NCBI RefSeq assembly: GCF_016863135.1
Contig: NZ_BOOH01000016.1
Coordinates: 186,001 to 250,000, forward strand
Length of the DNA stretch: 64,000 bases
Origin: Planobispora longispora
GTDB lineage: Bacteria > Actinomycetota > Actinomycetes > Streptosporangiales > Streptosporangiaceae
Direction: 5' to 3'
A program made the position numbers and the translations under genes. The notes under the pieces were generated by a model, which was given only the letters and a program-made list of their open reading frames with translations, was not told where the DNA came from and ran no database searches. This document shows positions 18,941 to 26,383 of this stretch, one piece after another. The first letter of the stretch is position 1, and the number at the start of each line of letters is the position of its first letter.

Positions 18941-19740
18941 CCGCCCTGGACGAGGTTCTGCGCGACCTGGCCGTGGAAGGCGACGTGCTGGACCGGCTGG
19001 TCGCCGGGCTCAGCCCGGAGCAATGGAAGGCGCCCACGCCGGCCCCGGGGTGGACGATCGCGGACCAGATCGCGCACCTGACCTTCATCTTCGCCCTGGC
19101 GAAGACGGCGGCCTCGGACGCCGAGGCCTTCCAGGCCCTGGTGGCCGGCGCCAAGGACGACTTCGACGGCGCCGTCAACGCCGCGCTCAAGCTCTACGAG
19201 AACGACACTCCGGAGGTGCTGCTGGGCAAGTGGCGGGCCGAGCGGGAGGCGGTCGTCGAGGCGCTGGCCGCCGTGCCCGAGGGCCAGACCGTGCCGTGGC
19301 TGGTGAACCCGCTGCCGCCGGTGATCCTCGCCTGCGCCGGCATCATGGAGCAGTTCGCGCACGGCCAGGACATCGCCGACGCCCTGGGCGTCCGGCTCGA
19401 GCGGACGGACAGGATCAAGCACCTGGTGCTCTTCGCCGTCCTGACCCGCGACTTCGGCTACCTGTCGCGCGGGCTGACGCCGCCGGCCACCGAGTTCCGC
19501 TTCGAGATCACCGCTCCCTCCGGCGAGGTGCTGGCCTTCGGGCCGGAGGACTCGCCCCAGCGGGTGACCGGTCCCGCCGAGGACTTCTGCCTGCTGGTGA
19601 CGAGGCGGCGCCACCGCGACGACCTGGCCGTCGCGGCGTCCGGCGAGGAAGCGGAGCACTGGCTGTCCATCGCCCAGGCGTACCGCGGCCCGGCCGGGGC
19701 CGGGCGGACCCCCGGCCAGTTCGCCCCGGTCCCCGCCTGA
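18937..19740 (+). CDS. Mycothiol-type DinB/maleylpyruvate-isomerase-like protein (TIGR03084-like)
   Basis: The protein is 267 residues, with an ATGA overlap and AAGAGGAGG upstream. The N-terminal half is a DinB-like four-helix bundle with WTIADQIAHLTFI and a C-terminal VTRRRHRDDLAV, as in actinobacterial TIGR03084 proteins related to mycothiol-dependent maleylpyruvate isomerases. His in QIAHL and HGQDI are the expected metal or thiol ligands. Members use or bind mycothiol or metals; most are uncharacterised. Since enediynes are triggered by thiols, a mycothiol-linked protein here might handle activated intermediates or self-protection, but that is inference. A repeat tract and a terminator follow. 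Confidence 0.78.
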   Translation: MTALDEVLRDLAVEGDVLDRLVAGLSPEQWKAPTPAPGWTIADQIAHLTFIFALAKTAASDAEAFQALVAGAKDDFDGAVNAALKLYENDTPEVLLGKWRAEREAVVEALAAVPEGQTVPWLVNPLPPVILACAGIMEQFAHGQDIADALGVRLERTDRIKHLVLFAVLTRDFGYLSRGLTPPATEFRFEITAPSGEVLAFGPEDSPQRVTGPAEDFCLLVTRRRHRDDLAVAASGEEAEHWLSIAQAYRGPAGAGRTPGQFAPVPA

Positions 19741-19790
19741 CCCGGTCCCCGCCTGACCCGGTCCCCACCTGACCCCGTCCCTCCTGAACC
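19735..19790. repeat. Degenerate short tandem repeat after mycothiol-type gene
   Basis: About three to four imperfect copies of CGCCTGACCCGGTCCC (period 15-16) begin at the stop codon of the preceding gene and decay into a CCCGTCCC/CCCTTG pyrimidine-rich strand up to about 19830. Each unit carries a TGA. Likely slippage of the gene's 3' end. Confidence 0.65.
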
Positions 19791-20048
19791 CCTTCCCCTT
19801 GTCCCCTTGACCCCGCCCCCTGATCCCGTCCCCGTCCGATCCGGATTCTCCGCGAGGCCCCCGGTGGAAACCACCGGGGGCCCCGCGCGTTTTCCCGGCG
19901 TTTCCGTCCGTGGCAGGAAGCTGATGCGGGGCTACAGCTTGCTGATTCCGATTCCCCTGGAGGCCGCGGACCGAAGACAACATCATTGGTCCGTGAGAGC
20001 AGACCCGTGAACCGGGAAACGCGGTCGGAAAACGGCGGAAGGAATGCA
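19741..20048. other. Intergenic region with repeat, terminator and putative promoter
   Basis: These 308 bp hold the decaying tandem repeat (to about 19830), the hairpin terminator at 19856-19882, and then about 150 bp of non-coding DNA leading to the prephenate dehydrogenase. CGGAAGGAA before 20049 is its ribosome site. No gene is supported here. Confidence 0.6.
19856..19882 (+). terminator. Terminator hairpin
   Basis: A perfect 12-bp stem GGCCCCCGGTGG / CCACCGGGGGCC with an AAA loop is followed eight bases later by TTTT. It separates the E8-to-mycothiol operon from the prephenate dehydrogenase gene. Confidence 0.82.
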
Positions 20049-21011
20049 ATGACGACGGTCGCCACTCTTGAGGTCTCATCGGCTTTTCCCGATGCGCCGG
20101 CTTTTCCCGGCGCATCGGCTTTCTCCGATGCGCCGGCCTTTCCGGACGCGACCGCCCTCCGCGCCGTCACGGTCATCGGCAGCGGCGTCATCGGGACCTC
20201 GATAGCGCTCGCCATGCGGCGGGCCGGAGCCGAGGTGACCTTGATCGACAAGGATCCCGACGCCCTGGCCACGGCGGAGCGGATGGGAGCCGGGACCGGG
20301 TTCACCCCGGACACGCCGCCGGCCGACGTGGTGGTCGTCGCGACCCCGCCGTCCTCGGTGGTCCCGGTGCTGCGCGAGGCCCAGGAACGCGGTCTCGGCG
20401 CGGTGTACACCGACGTGGCCAGCACGAAGGGGCTGATCGTGGCGGAGGCCGCGCGCGCCGGCTGCGACTTCGCCACCTACGTGCCCGGACACCCCATGGC
20501 CGGGCGCGAGCTGCCCGGCCCGGCGGCGGCCTGCGCCGAGATGTTCGCCGGCCGCCCGTGGGTGCTGTGCCCGCGGCCCGAGACGCCGTGGGAGGCCGTC
20601 CGGCCGGTCGTCGAGCTCGTCGAGACCTGCCGGGCGAGGGTGAACCTGCTCCCCCCGGGCAGGCACGACCGGGCCGTCGCGGCCGTGTCGCACGTGCCGC
20701 ACCTGGTGTCCGCGGCGCTGGCGGCCCGGCTCGCGGACGCGGACGAGACGGAGCTCTCCCTGGCGGGCAAGGGACTGCGGGACACGACGCGGATCGCCGC
20801 CGGCCTGCCGGAACTGTGGTGCGACATCCTGGAGCACAACGCGGAACCGGTCGCCGCGGTGCTGGACGAGGTGGTCCGGGATCTGGCCGCCGCCGCCGCG
20901 GCGCTGCGGGGCGCCCGCGGCGCCGACACCCTGAAGGACCTCCTGGTCAGGGGCAACAGGGGCCGCCGGCGGATGACGGGAGCCTTTCCCGCGGCCGAGA
21001 GCGCTTTTTGA
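20049..21011 (+). CDS. Prephenate dehydrogenase (tyrosine biosynthesis)
   Basis: The protein is 320 residues, ATG at 20049 after CGGAAGG. After an unusual repetitive N-terminus (alternating AFPDAP/AFPGAS/AFSDAP units, residues about 10-33) comes the NAD-binding VTVIGSGVIGTSIALAMRRAG. Further TyrA landmarks are TDVASTKGLI, PGHPMAGRE, SHVPHLVSAALA with the family His, and GKGLRDTTRIA. Reaction: oxidative decarboxylation of prephenate to 4-hydroxyphenylpyruvate, the precursor of tyrosine. There is no ACT or chorismate-mutase domain, so feedback inhibition may be weak (inference). An in-cluster copy fits the need for tyrosine by the aminomutase at 56.8 kb. The N-terminal repeat is absent from ordinary TyrA and may be non-functional slippage. 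Confidence 0.92.
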   Translation: MTTVATLEVSSAFPDAPAFPGASAFSDAPAFPDATALRAVTVIGSGVIGTSIALAMRRAGAEVTLIDKDPDALATAERMGAGTGFTPDTPPADVVVVATPPSSVVPVLREAQERGLGAVYTDVASTKGLIVAEAARAGCDFATYVPGHPMAGRELPGPAAACAEMFAGRPWVLCPRPETPWEAVRPVVELVETCRARVNLLPPGRHDRAVAAVSHVPHLVSAALAARLADADETELSLAGKGLRDTTRIAAGLPELWCDILEHNAEPVAAVLDEVVRDLAAAAAALRGARGADTLKDLLVRGNRGRRRMTGAFPAAESAF

Positions 21012-21165
21012 AAGAAGACACCGCGCGGACGGCGGCCGGAAAATGTTGTAGCTGTCGGCGTTCCGTCCCCGCCGCAGTGCGACTTCCAGTTCAGAAACAA
21101 CCCTGCAGGTCTGACCGGGCTCTGGAGGCCGGGAAGGCGCACCGAGAGGAAAGGAAGAGAAAACC

Positions 21166-21501
21166 ATGCCGCAGTTCGCAATGATCATCTTCGCCCCCAC
21201 CCCCGGTGACTGGGAGAGCGCTCCGGCGGATGAGATGGAGGCGCTCGAGGCCTACGCGGCCAAGGTCGACGAGATCGGCGTCAAGACCGTCACCGGCTAC
21301 GCCCTGCACCCCAGCACCCAGGGCAAGTCCGTCTCCCGGGACGGCGGCGTCAAGGACGGCGCCTTCGTGGACGCCCCCTACGTCATCGGCGGCTTCGCCG
21401 TCCTGGAGGCGAACGACCTCGACCACGCCATGGAGGTGGCCAAGCAGAACCCGGCCACCTGGCGCGGTGGTGTGGAGATCAGGCCCCTCATGGGCGAGTG
21501 A
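21166..21501 (+). CDS. YCII-related small protein
   Basis: The protein is 111 residues, ATG preceded by GAGAGGAAAGGAAGAG. It shows the YCII/DGPF dimeric ferredoxin-like fold pattern: PQFAMIIFAP at the start, GYALHPSTQGKSVS in the middle, and IGGFAVLEANDLDHAMEVAK with WRGGVEIRPL at the end. Actinobacterial relatives are often annotated as DGPF proteins beside ECF sigma factors, but none is visible here. In a natural-product cluster such a small alpha/beta barrel could be a cyclase-like, binding or sequestration protein. Strong purine-rich ribosome sites and its isolated position (154 bp upstream gap, terminators after it) suggest a separate, well-translated transcript. Function unknown. Confidence 0.82.
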   Translation: MPQFAMIIFAPTPGDWESAPADEMEALEAYAAKVDEIGVKTVTGYALHPSTQGKSVSRDGGVKDGAFVDAPYVIGGFAVLEANDLDHAMEVAKQNPATWRGGVEIRPLMGE

Positions 21502-21507
21502 GGCGGC

Positions 21508-21580
21508 GGCCTGCGCAACCGTCACGCGGTCGCGCAGGCCACCTGTTGTGGACGCCATCTGGCTCCGGCGAGATGGCGTC
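21508..21580. terminator. Tandem hairpins between convergent genes
   Basis: Two stems lie in the 95 bp between the YCII gene and the acyltransferase: GGCCTGCGC (21508-21516) with GCGCAGGCC (21532-21540), and GACGCCATCT (21551-21560) with AGATGGCGTC (21571-21580), followed by CTTTCC. They probably terminate both convergent transcripts. Confidence 0.75.
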
Positions 21581-21596
21581 CTTTCCGTGTTCCGGA

Positions 21597-22784
21597 TCAC
21601 CCGGACGACGCGGTCACCGGCACCGCGGCCTCGGCCGGCTCCGCCGTACGCGCCCGCCGCGGCCTGCTGAAGCGCATCATGGGCTTCTCGACCAGCGTGT
21701 ACATCAGCCACGCCACGGCCAGCGAGGCGAGGAAGAGGATCGCCAGGACGCCGAGCGCGGCCGGGGTGTCCCAGCTCCCGCCGCCCAGCAGCGTGTGCCC
21801 GTAGTTCAGGACGAGCAGGTGGCACATGTAGAAGGCGAAGGAGATCTCACCGAGCCAGACCATGGGACGGCCGGCCAGCCAGGTGCGCCTGCCCGCGATG
21901 TCGGCCTGGGCCCCGGTGGCGATGAGCAGGCCCAGCGGCACGACCATGGCCGCCACCTGCGGGTAGGTCAGCGGGAGGTACGGCGCCACGAAGAAGACGA
22001 CGACGGTCACCAGCGTCCAGCTGCCCAGGTTCAGCGGGACCTTCCTGCCGGTCATGACGATCCGGGCCAGGATCATGCCGAAGACGAACTCCAGCAGGCG
22101 GACGGGCGGGAACTTGGAGGTGAACCAGAACTCCAGGTACGGAGAGCGGGTCAGCGGATCCCACGGCCCGTCGGGGAAGATCAGCGCCGCCGCCGGCGGG
22201 ACGGCGAAGATCACCCCCACCACGACGCCCGCCCAGAGCCAGAGCCGCTCCGGCCGGATGCGGCCGACGGCGAGCCAGAGCAGGGGGAACAGCAGGTAGA
22301 AGAACGCCTCGTTGGACAGCGACCACGAGACGGAGTTGAAGCTGGTCCAGATCTCCATCTGCGGGAAGAACGAGTGCACCAGCAGCGCGTTGAGGATGCC
22401 CGTGGTGAGGTCGAGGGGCATCTGGAAGACTCCGCCGAACAGGACGATCGCGGCGACGAGAGTCAGCAGGTGGTTCGGGTAGATCTTGAAGAAGCGCCGC
22501 CGCCAGAACGACCGGGCGCCCGCCCCGGGGCGCATCGACCAGGCCAGCACGAATCCGCTGAGAATGAAGAAGAAGCTGACGCCCACGAAGCCGGACTGCC
22601 ACATGAGCATGGCGGTCCCGCCGGGGGCGGGGAACATCTGCAGCGATTTCTCGGCGAATACCGGGGTCAGCAGCGCGTGGATGGCGAACACGGAGAACGC
22701 GGCGATGAATCGCATCCCGGTGAGGGACGGCAATCGTGTTCTCGCATCTTCGGAGTTGCGGTTCGCGAACTTTGACGGTGGCAT
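21597..22784 (-). CDS. Acyltransferase family 3 membrane protein, copy 1
   Basis: The protein is 395 residues; AAAGGA lies upstream of the reverse-strand ATG. About ten membrane segments follow an N-terminal LPSLTGMRFIAAFSVFAIHALL, the signature of acyltransferase-3/OafA-type O-acyltransferases, with the catalytic His in FAIHALL. Other marks are FFFILSGFVLAWS, RRRFFKIYPNH, SWSLSNEAFFYLLFPLLW and a C-terminal LVEKPMMRF. These enzymes acylate sugars or macrolides at the membrane. A clear paralogue lies at 36.2 kb. In a glycosylated enediyne cluster they could acylate the sugar or the aryl group; substrate unknown. It is transcribed alone, divergently from the DUF2855 gene. Confidence 0.9.
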   Translation of the reverse strand: MPPSKFANRNSEDARTRLPSLTGMRFIAAFSVFAIHALLTPVFAEKSLQMFPAPGGTAMLMWQSGFVGVSFFFILSGFVLAWSMRPGAGARSFWRRRFFKIYPNHLLTLVAAIVLFGGVFQMPLDLTTGILNALLVHSFFPQMEIWTSFNSVSWSLSNEAFFYLLFPLLWLAVGRIRPERLWLWAGVVVGVIFAVPPAAALIFPDGPWDPLTRSPYLEFWFTSKFPPVRLLEFVFGMILARIVMTGRKVPLNLGSWTLVTVVVFFVAPYLPLTYPQVAAMVVPLGLLIATGAQADIAGRRTWLAGRPMVWLGEISFAFYMCHLLVLNYGHTLLGGGSWDTPAALGVLAILFLASLAVAWLMYTLVEKPMMRFSRPRRARTAEPAEAAVPVTASSG

Positions 22785-22973
22785 CGCTCAGTCCTTTCTG
22801 ATCTGAGTCCCGTCCGAGTCGGTGTCGCCGCTAGGTTCGCGTTTCCGGACCGGCCGCGCGTATCCCAGTTTGCGGTGTTCCCTCCTTGTCTCCCGCACCG
22901 CATTCCCGAAGATGTACGGCCTGCCGGGGGAAAGCACGATGTCCCCTGAGAACAGTCCAGGCGGAGGCTCGCC

Positions 22974-24053
22974 ATGCACGAGAGGACAGTGCCCGAATTG
23001 GACAGATGGGACCTAGTGGTCAAGCGCGACGACCTGTCGGCGATCGAGGTTCGTGCCGCGTCCCCCGTCGCGCTGGAGGACGGTGAGGTGCTCCTGACCG
23101 TCGAGAAGTTCGGGCTCACCACGAACAACGCCACCTACGCGCGGTTCGGCGAATCGGACATCCCGTTCTTCGACGCGTTCCCCGGCCCCGAGGGATACGG
23201 ACGGGTCCCGGTCTGGGGCTTCGTCCGCGTCGCCGAGTCCCGGCACCCCGAGATCAGCGTGGGCGCCCGTTACTTCGGCTATGTGCCGATGTCCACGCAC
23301 CACGTGGTGAAGCCGGCCGTCACGCCGCGCGGCTTCGCCGACACGACCCCCACGCGGCACTTCCTGCACCCGTGGTACTGGACGTTCGAGCTCGCGGCCG
23401 AGCCGGACGAGCTGGACGACCGCCGGGCCCTCATCCACCCGGTCTATCCCGCCGCGTACAACCTCGCCGACCTGCTCGTCGCCCAGGAGGCGCAGGGCGC
23501 CGTGTCGGCCGTCATCACCAGCGCCTCCAGCAAGGTGGCCATCGGCCTGGTGGAGGAGCTGGCGCACCGCGGCTCCAAGCTGACGACGGCGGGCGTCACG
23601 GCCGCCGCCTCCTTCGTCACCGGCCTGGGGCTGTACGACACGGTCACGCCCTACGGCGAGTGGCCCGAGGTCGACGGCCCGATCGTCTTCGTCGACCTCA
23701 CGGGCGACGCCGGCACCCGGCTCGCCGTCGCGGAGCGGTACGAGAAGGACCTCGCCGCGACCGTGCTGATCGGCTTCACCCACTCCACGGCCGCCGTGCC
23801 GCCCCCGGACGGGCTGCGCGGTCCCGCGGCGGAGGTCTTCTTCACTCCGGCCGTCGAGTGGGAGAAGGCGGAGGCGGAAGGGGCGCAGACGTACTACTCC
23901 CGCTACGGCGCGTCCGAGCGGCGCTTCCTCGAGAGCACCGCCTCGTGGCTCACCATCAGGAACGGCCAGGGCCCCGAGGCGATCGGAGAGGCCTACCGGG
24001 CGCTGCTCACCGGCGCCCAGTCACCGGACGTCAGCTACGTCCTGCACCCGTAG
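22974..24053 (+). CDS. DUF2855 family protein
   Basis: The protein is 359 residues, ATG at 22974 after GGCGGAGG. The pattern LTVEKFGLTTNNATYARFG and VWGFVRVAESRHPEI is typical of DUF2855 proteins, which are distantly related to medium-chain (quinone-reductase-like) oxidoreductases but lack a clean GxGxxG; the segment VITSASSKVAIGLVEEL occupies that position. YFGYVPMSTHHVV and FLHPWYWTFELA are further family blocks. No characterised enzyme of this group is known to me, so only a possible reductase role can be offered. It starts a two-gene unit with the next membrane protein (11-bp gap, GAGGAGA). Confidence 0.82.
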   Translation: MHERTVPELDRWDLVVKRDDLSAIEVRAASPVALEDGEVLLTVEKFGLTTNNATYARFGESDIPFFDAFPGPEGYGRVPVWGFVRVAESRHPEISVGARYFGYVPMSTHHVVKPAVTPRGFADTTPTRHFLHPWYWTFELAAEPDELDDRRALIHPVYPAAYNLADLLVAQEAQGAVSAVITSASSKVAIGLVEELAHRGSKLTTAGVTAAASFVTGLGLYDTVTPYGEWPEVDGPIVFVDLTGDAGTRLAVAERYEKDLAATVLIGFTHSTAAVPPPDGLRGPAAEVFFTPAVEWEKAEAEGAQTYYSRYGASERRFLESTASWLTIRNGQGPEAIGEAYRALLTGAQSPDVSYVLHP

Positions 24054-24064
24054 AGGAGACCACA

Positions 24065-24745
24065 GTGGCACTCGACACGCGCGAGCTCACCGCGCCGGCA
24101 GGCCCGCCCTCCGCACGGGTGCAGTGGTGGCGCCGGCCGTGGATCGCCCCGCTCGCCCTGATCGTGGTGGCTTACCTCATCTTCCAGATCCGGCCGTACG
24201 TGCCCGAGAGCACGGCGCCGCTCCCCGACCACCAGGGCTTCCCGCTGTACTACCCGCTGCTGGTGGTCCACATGATCGGCGGGACCCTGGCGATGCTCAC
24301 GGTCATCCTGCAGGTCTGGCCGCGGATCCGGGTCCACCACCCGACCGTCCACCGGATCAGCGGCCGGGTGTACGTGGTCTCCGCCCTGGTCTCCGCGGTG
24401 ATAGGGCTGATCATCGTCCGGTTCGCGCCGCCGGTCGGCCAGATCGGGGTCGTCTGCGCCACGCTCCTGTGGTTCGCCTTCACCCTGACCGGGTTCGTCT
24501 GGGCCCGCAGGCGCGACTGGGAGCGGCACCGCAGGTTCATGCTCTACAGCTTCGCCATCGTGATGAACAACGTGTGGGGCGTGCTGATCGTCAACACCAT
24601 CTTCGCGTTCGGCATCCAGATCGACTTCAACTATCTCCTGGAAGGAGCCCGCTGGATCGGCTGGGTGGCCAACCTCATGATCGTGCAGTGGTGGCTCTAC
24701 CGTACGGCGGGCCGTCCGCTGGGGCTCCCCGCCCGGCGTCGTTGA
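24065..24745 (+). CDS. DUF2306-type small membrane protein
   Basis: The protein is 226 residues, GTG at 24065 after GAGGAGA. Hydrophobic segments are near residues 29-46, 68-88, 107-125, 132-150, 165-185 and 200-215. The pattern VVHMIGGTLAMLTVILQ, HRISGRVYV and ERHRRFMLYSF with conserved His residues matches the DUF2306 group, whose His residues may bind heme or metal. Function is unknown. It is encoded directly after the DUF2855 gene and ends 13 bases before a strong hairpin. A membrane partner for the DUF2855 protein, perhaps in electron transfer, is inference. Confidence 0.78.
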   Translation: MALDTRELTAPAGPPSARVQWWRRPWIAPLALIVVAYLIFQIRPYVPESTAPLPDHQGFPLYYPLLVVHMIGGTLAMLTVILQVWPRIRVHHPTVHRISGRVYVVSALVSAVIGLIIVRFAPPVGQIGVVCATLLWFAFTLTGFVWARRRDWERHRRFMLYSFAIVMNNVWGVLIVNTIFAFGIQIDFNYLLEGARWIGWVANLMIVQWWLYRTAGRPLGLPARRR

Positions 24746-24757
24746 CCGGCGACGACC

Positions 24758-24792
24758 AAGGGGCCGATGGGATCTCCTCCCATCGGCCCCTT
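24758..24792. terminator. Bidirectional terminator
   Basis: A perfect 15-bp stem AAGGGGCCGATGGGA / TCCCATCGGCCCCTT with a five-base loop (TCTCC) lies between the convergent DUF2306-type and substrate-binding-protein-like genes. A/T at both stem ends suits termination in both directions. Confidence 0.85.
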
Positions 24793-24830
24793 GCGTTGTG
24801 CTGTGTCCCGTGTCCGGTCGCTTTCCCGGC

Positions 24831-26177
24831 TCAGCAGTCGATGAGCATGCAGTGGCCGGGCCGCGGGCCGGTGCCGACGCAGGCGACGCCGTAGTGGTCG
24901 AGGAGCCGCTGGGCCTCGGCGGCGGCCCGGGTGAAGCGCTCGACCGGGTCGTGGCCGCGCCCCATGACGTCCTCCAGGGCCTCCATCATGGCGTGCTGGA
25001 CCTGCGCGAAGTGCCCCAGGATCGGGCCGTGCGAGCCGGGGGCCCCGTCGGCCAGCTCCAGCTGCTCGGACACCGCCCGGTGGTAGGGGTGCTCGTCGTA
25101 CCAGCCCTCCCGCTCCAGCAGCTCGGCGGCGGGGTAGGTCACGGGCGCGGAGCCGTACACCTTGTGCCACTCGGCGGCGTTGCGCGGGCTGTTGAGGTAC
25201 TGCATGAAGGCGAGGGCGCCGTCCTGCGTGGCCTGGTCGAGCCCGTCGGCCAGCCACATGGCGTCGCCGCCGATCCAGTTCCCGCCGTACGGCAGGTCGC
25301 CGTTGTGCGGCGTCGGCCCGATGTGGATCTCGAAGCCGGCCTCCCTGGCCGCCTTGACCATGTAGGGCGCGTCGAAGGAGGAGCTGAACCGGAAGACCAC
25401 CTGCTGGTCGGCGAAGGCGCGGGCCGAACCCGCCCAGTCCTCGACCTTGCCGGTGTAGAGGTAGTGGCCGTCCCGGAACAGCCGGTACCACCACATGACG
25501 TAGGCCATCATCTCCGGGGAGGTGAGATCGACGCTCTTCGCACGGCCGGTGCGGCCGTTGCCGGCGTCGGTGAGGGTCGCCCCCTGCTGGATGAGCGCGT
25601 GCTGGAAGAACTTGCCGTCGTTGGCCCAGCTGATGGCGTGCGACGGGCCCGGGTCCAGCTTGGCGATCGCCTGGCACGCGGCCTCGACCGCCTGCCAGGT
25701 GCGCGGGACCTCCTCGATTCCCGCGGCGTTGAGCAGCGTGGTGTTGGTGTACATGTGCATGGTCGAGAGGGTCAGCGGCACGGCGCAGAACGAGCCGTCG
25801 ATCGTGTAGAACTCCCGGCCGGCGGCGACCATGTCGTCGAGGACGACGGGGTGGCCGAGGATCTCCGTGCGGCCGGCGATCGCCTTCTCCACCGAGGTGT
25901 AGAGCGGCCTGCCCTCACGGGTGAGCGTGTCCCGGGCCAGCTGCGTCGCGCCGCTGTAGTAGGAGGCCATGGTCGGCGGGCGCCCCTCCAGGGTGGCCGC
26001 CGAGATCTCCTCGGCGAGGTTCTGGAAGTAGAAGCTGCCCACGTTGATGCGGTATTCGGGGTGGAGTCTCTCGAATTCCGCCGCACGCTTTTTGATGGGA
26101 TCCAGGAAGTTGGGGAACGTGTACTCGGAGAAGAGGGCGTCGATTACTATTCTGCCCGCTTGATTCGCCTCGGCCAC
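24831..26177 (-). CDS. Extracellular-solute-binding-protein-like protein without signal peptide
   Basis: The protein is 448 residues, GTG start at 26177 on the reverse strand with GGAAAGGA upstream. An in-frame stop at 26241-26243 allows at most about 21 more residues, and those are polar, so no signal peptide or lipobox can be missed upstream. The body reads as a family-1 (UgpB/MalE-like) solute-binding protein: FEELHP-like FERLHPEYRINV, YTIDGSFCAVPLTLSTMHMYTNTTLLNAAG, VPRTWQAVEAAC, ALAFMQYLNSPRNAAEWHKV. No ABC permease or ATPase is nearby. A cytoplasmic solute-binding fold in an enediyne cluster may act as a drug-binding sequestration protein (inference). The alternative is a recruited SBP that has lost its signal. 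Confidence 0.8.
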   Translation of the reverse strand: MAEANQAGRIVIDALFSEYTFPNFLDPIKKRAAEFERLHPEYRINVGSFYFQNLAEEISAATLEGRPPTMASYYSGATQLARDTLTREGRPLYTSVEKAIAGRTEILGHPVVLDDMVAAGREFYTIDGSFCAVPLTLSTMHMYTNTTLLNAAGIEEVPRTWQAVEAACQAIAKLDPGPSHAISWANDGKFFQHALIQQGATLTDAGNGRTGRAKSVDLTSPEMMAYVMWWYRLFRDGHYLYTGKVEDWAGSARAFADQQVVFRFSSSFDAPYMVKAAREAGFEIHIGPTPHNGDLPYGGNWIGGDAMWLADGLDQATQDGALAFMQYLNSPRNAAEWHKVYGSAPVTYPAAELLEREGWYDEHPYHRAVSEQLELADGAPGSHGPILGHFAQVQHAMMEALEDVMGRGHDPVERFTRAAAEAQRLLDHYGVACVGTGPRPGHCMLIDC

Positions 26178-26383
26178 CGGCGCAATCCTTTCCAGAATGT
26201 AATGTCTGGCCAGCCCGGCGGTCGGCCGCCGGGCCTGCGATCACAGAACTGCTCCAACGATCGATAGTCCGTGACGCCCGTCCCGGCGGCATCTCCTCCG
26301 TTGCTCGGTTGTCAGCACATCGGAAGGTGCCCGCGATGTCGCCGCGCGCCAGTCTGGTCGCAGACATTGGAGGACGAATCGAT
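26178..26383. promoter_or_regulatory. Divergent promoter region, SBP-like / BBE-type
   Basis: These 206 bp lie between divergently transcribed genes. They hold the GGAAAGGA site for the leftward gene and GGAGGA (26369-26374) for the rightward gene. Promoters for both are expected. No clear -35/-10 pair or operator was identified. Confidence 0.45.

Noticed and set aside
22816-22973. Short frames in the acyltransferase/DUF2855 gap
   Set aside because: They are under 70 codons, overlap promoters and show no family similarity. I treat the gap as regulatory.
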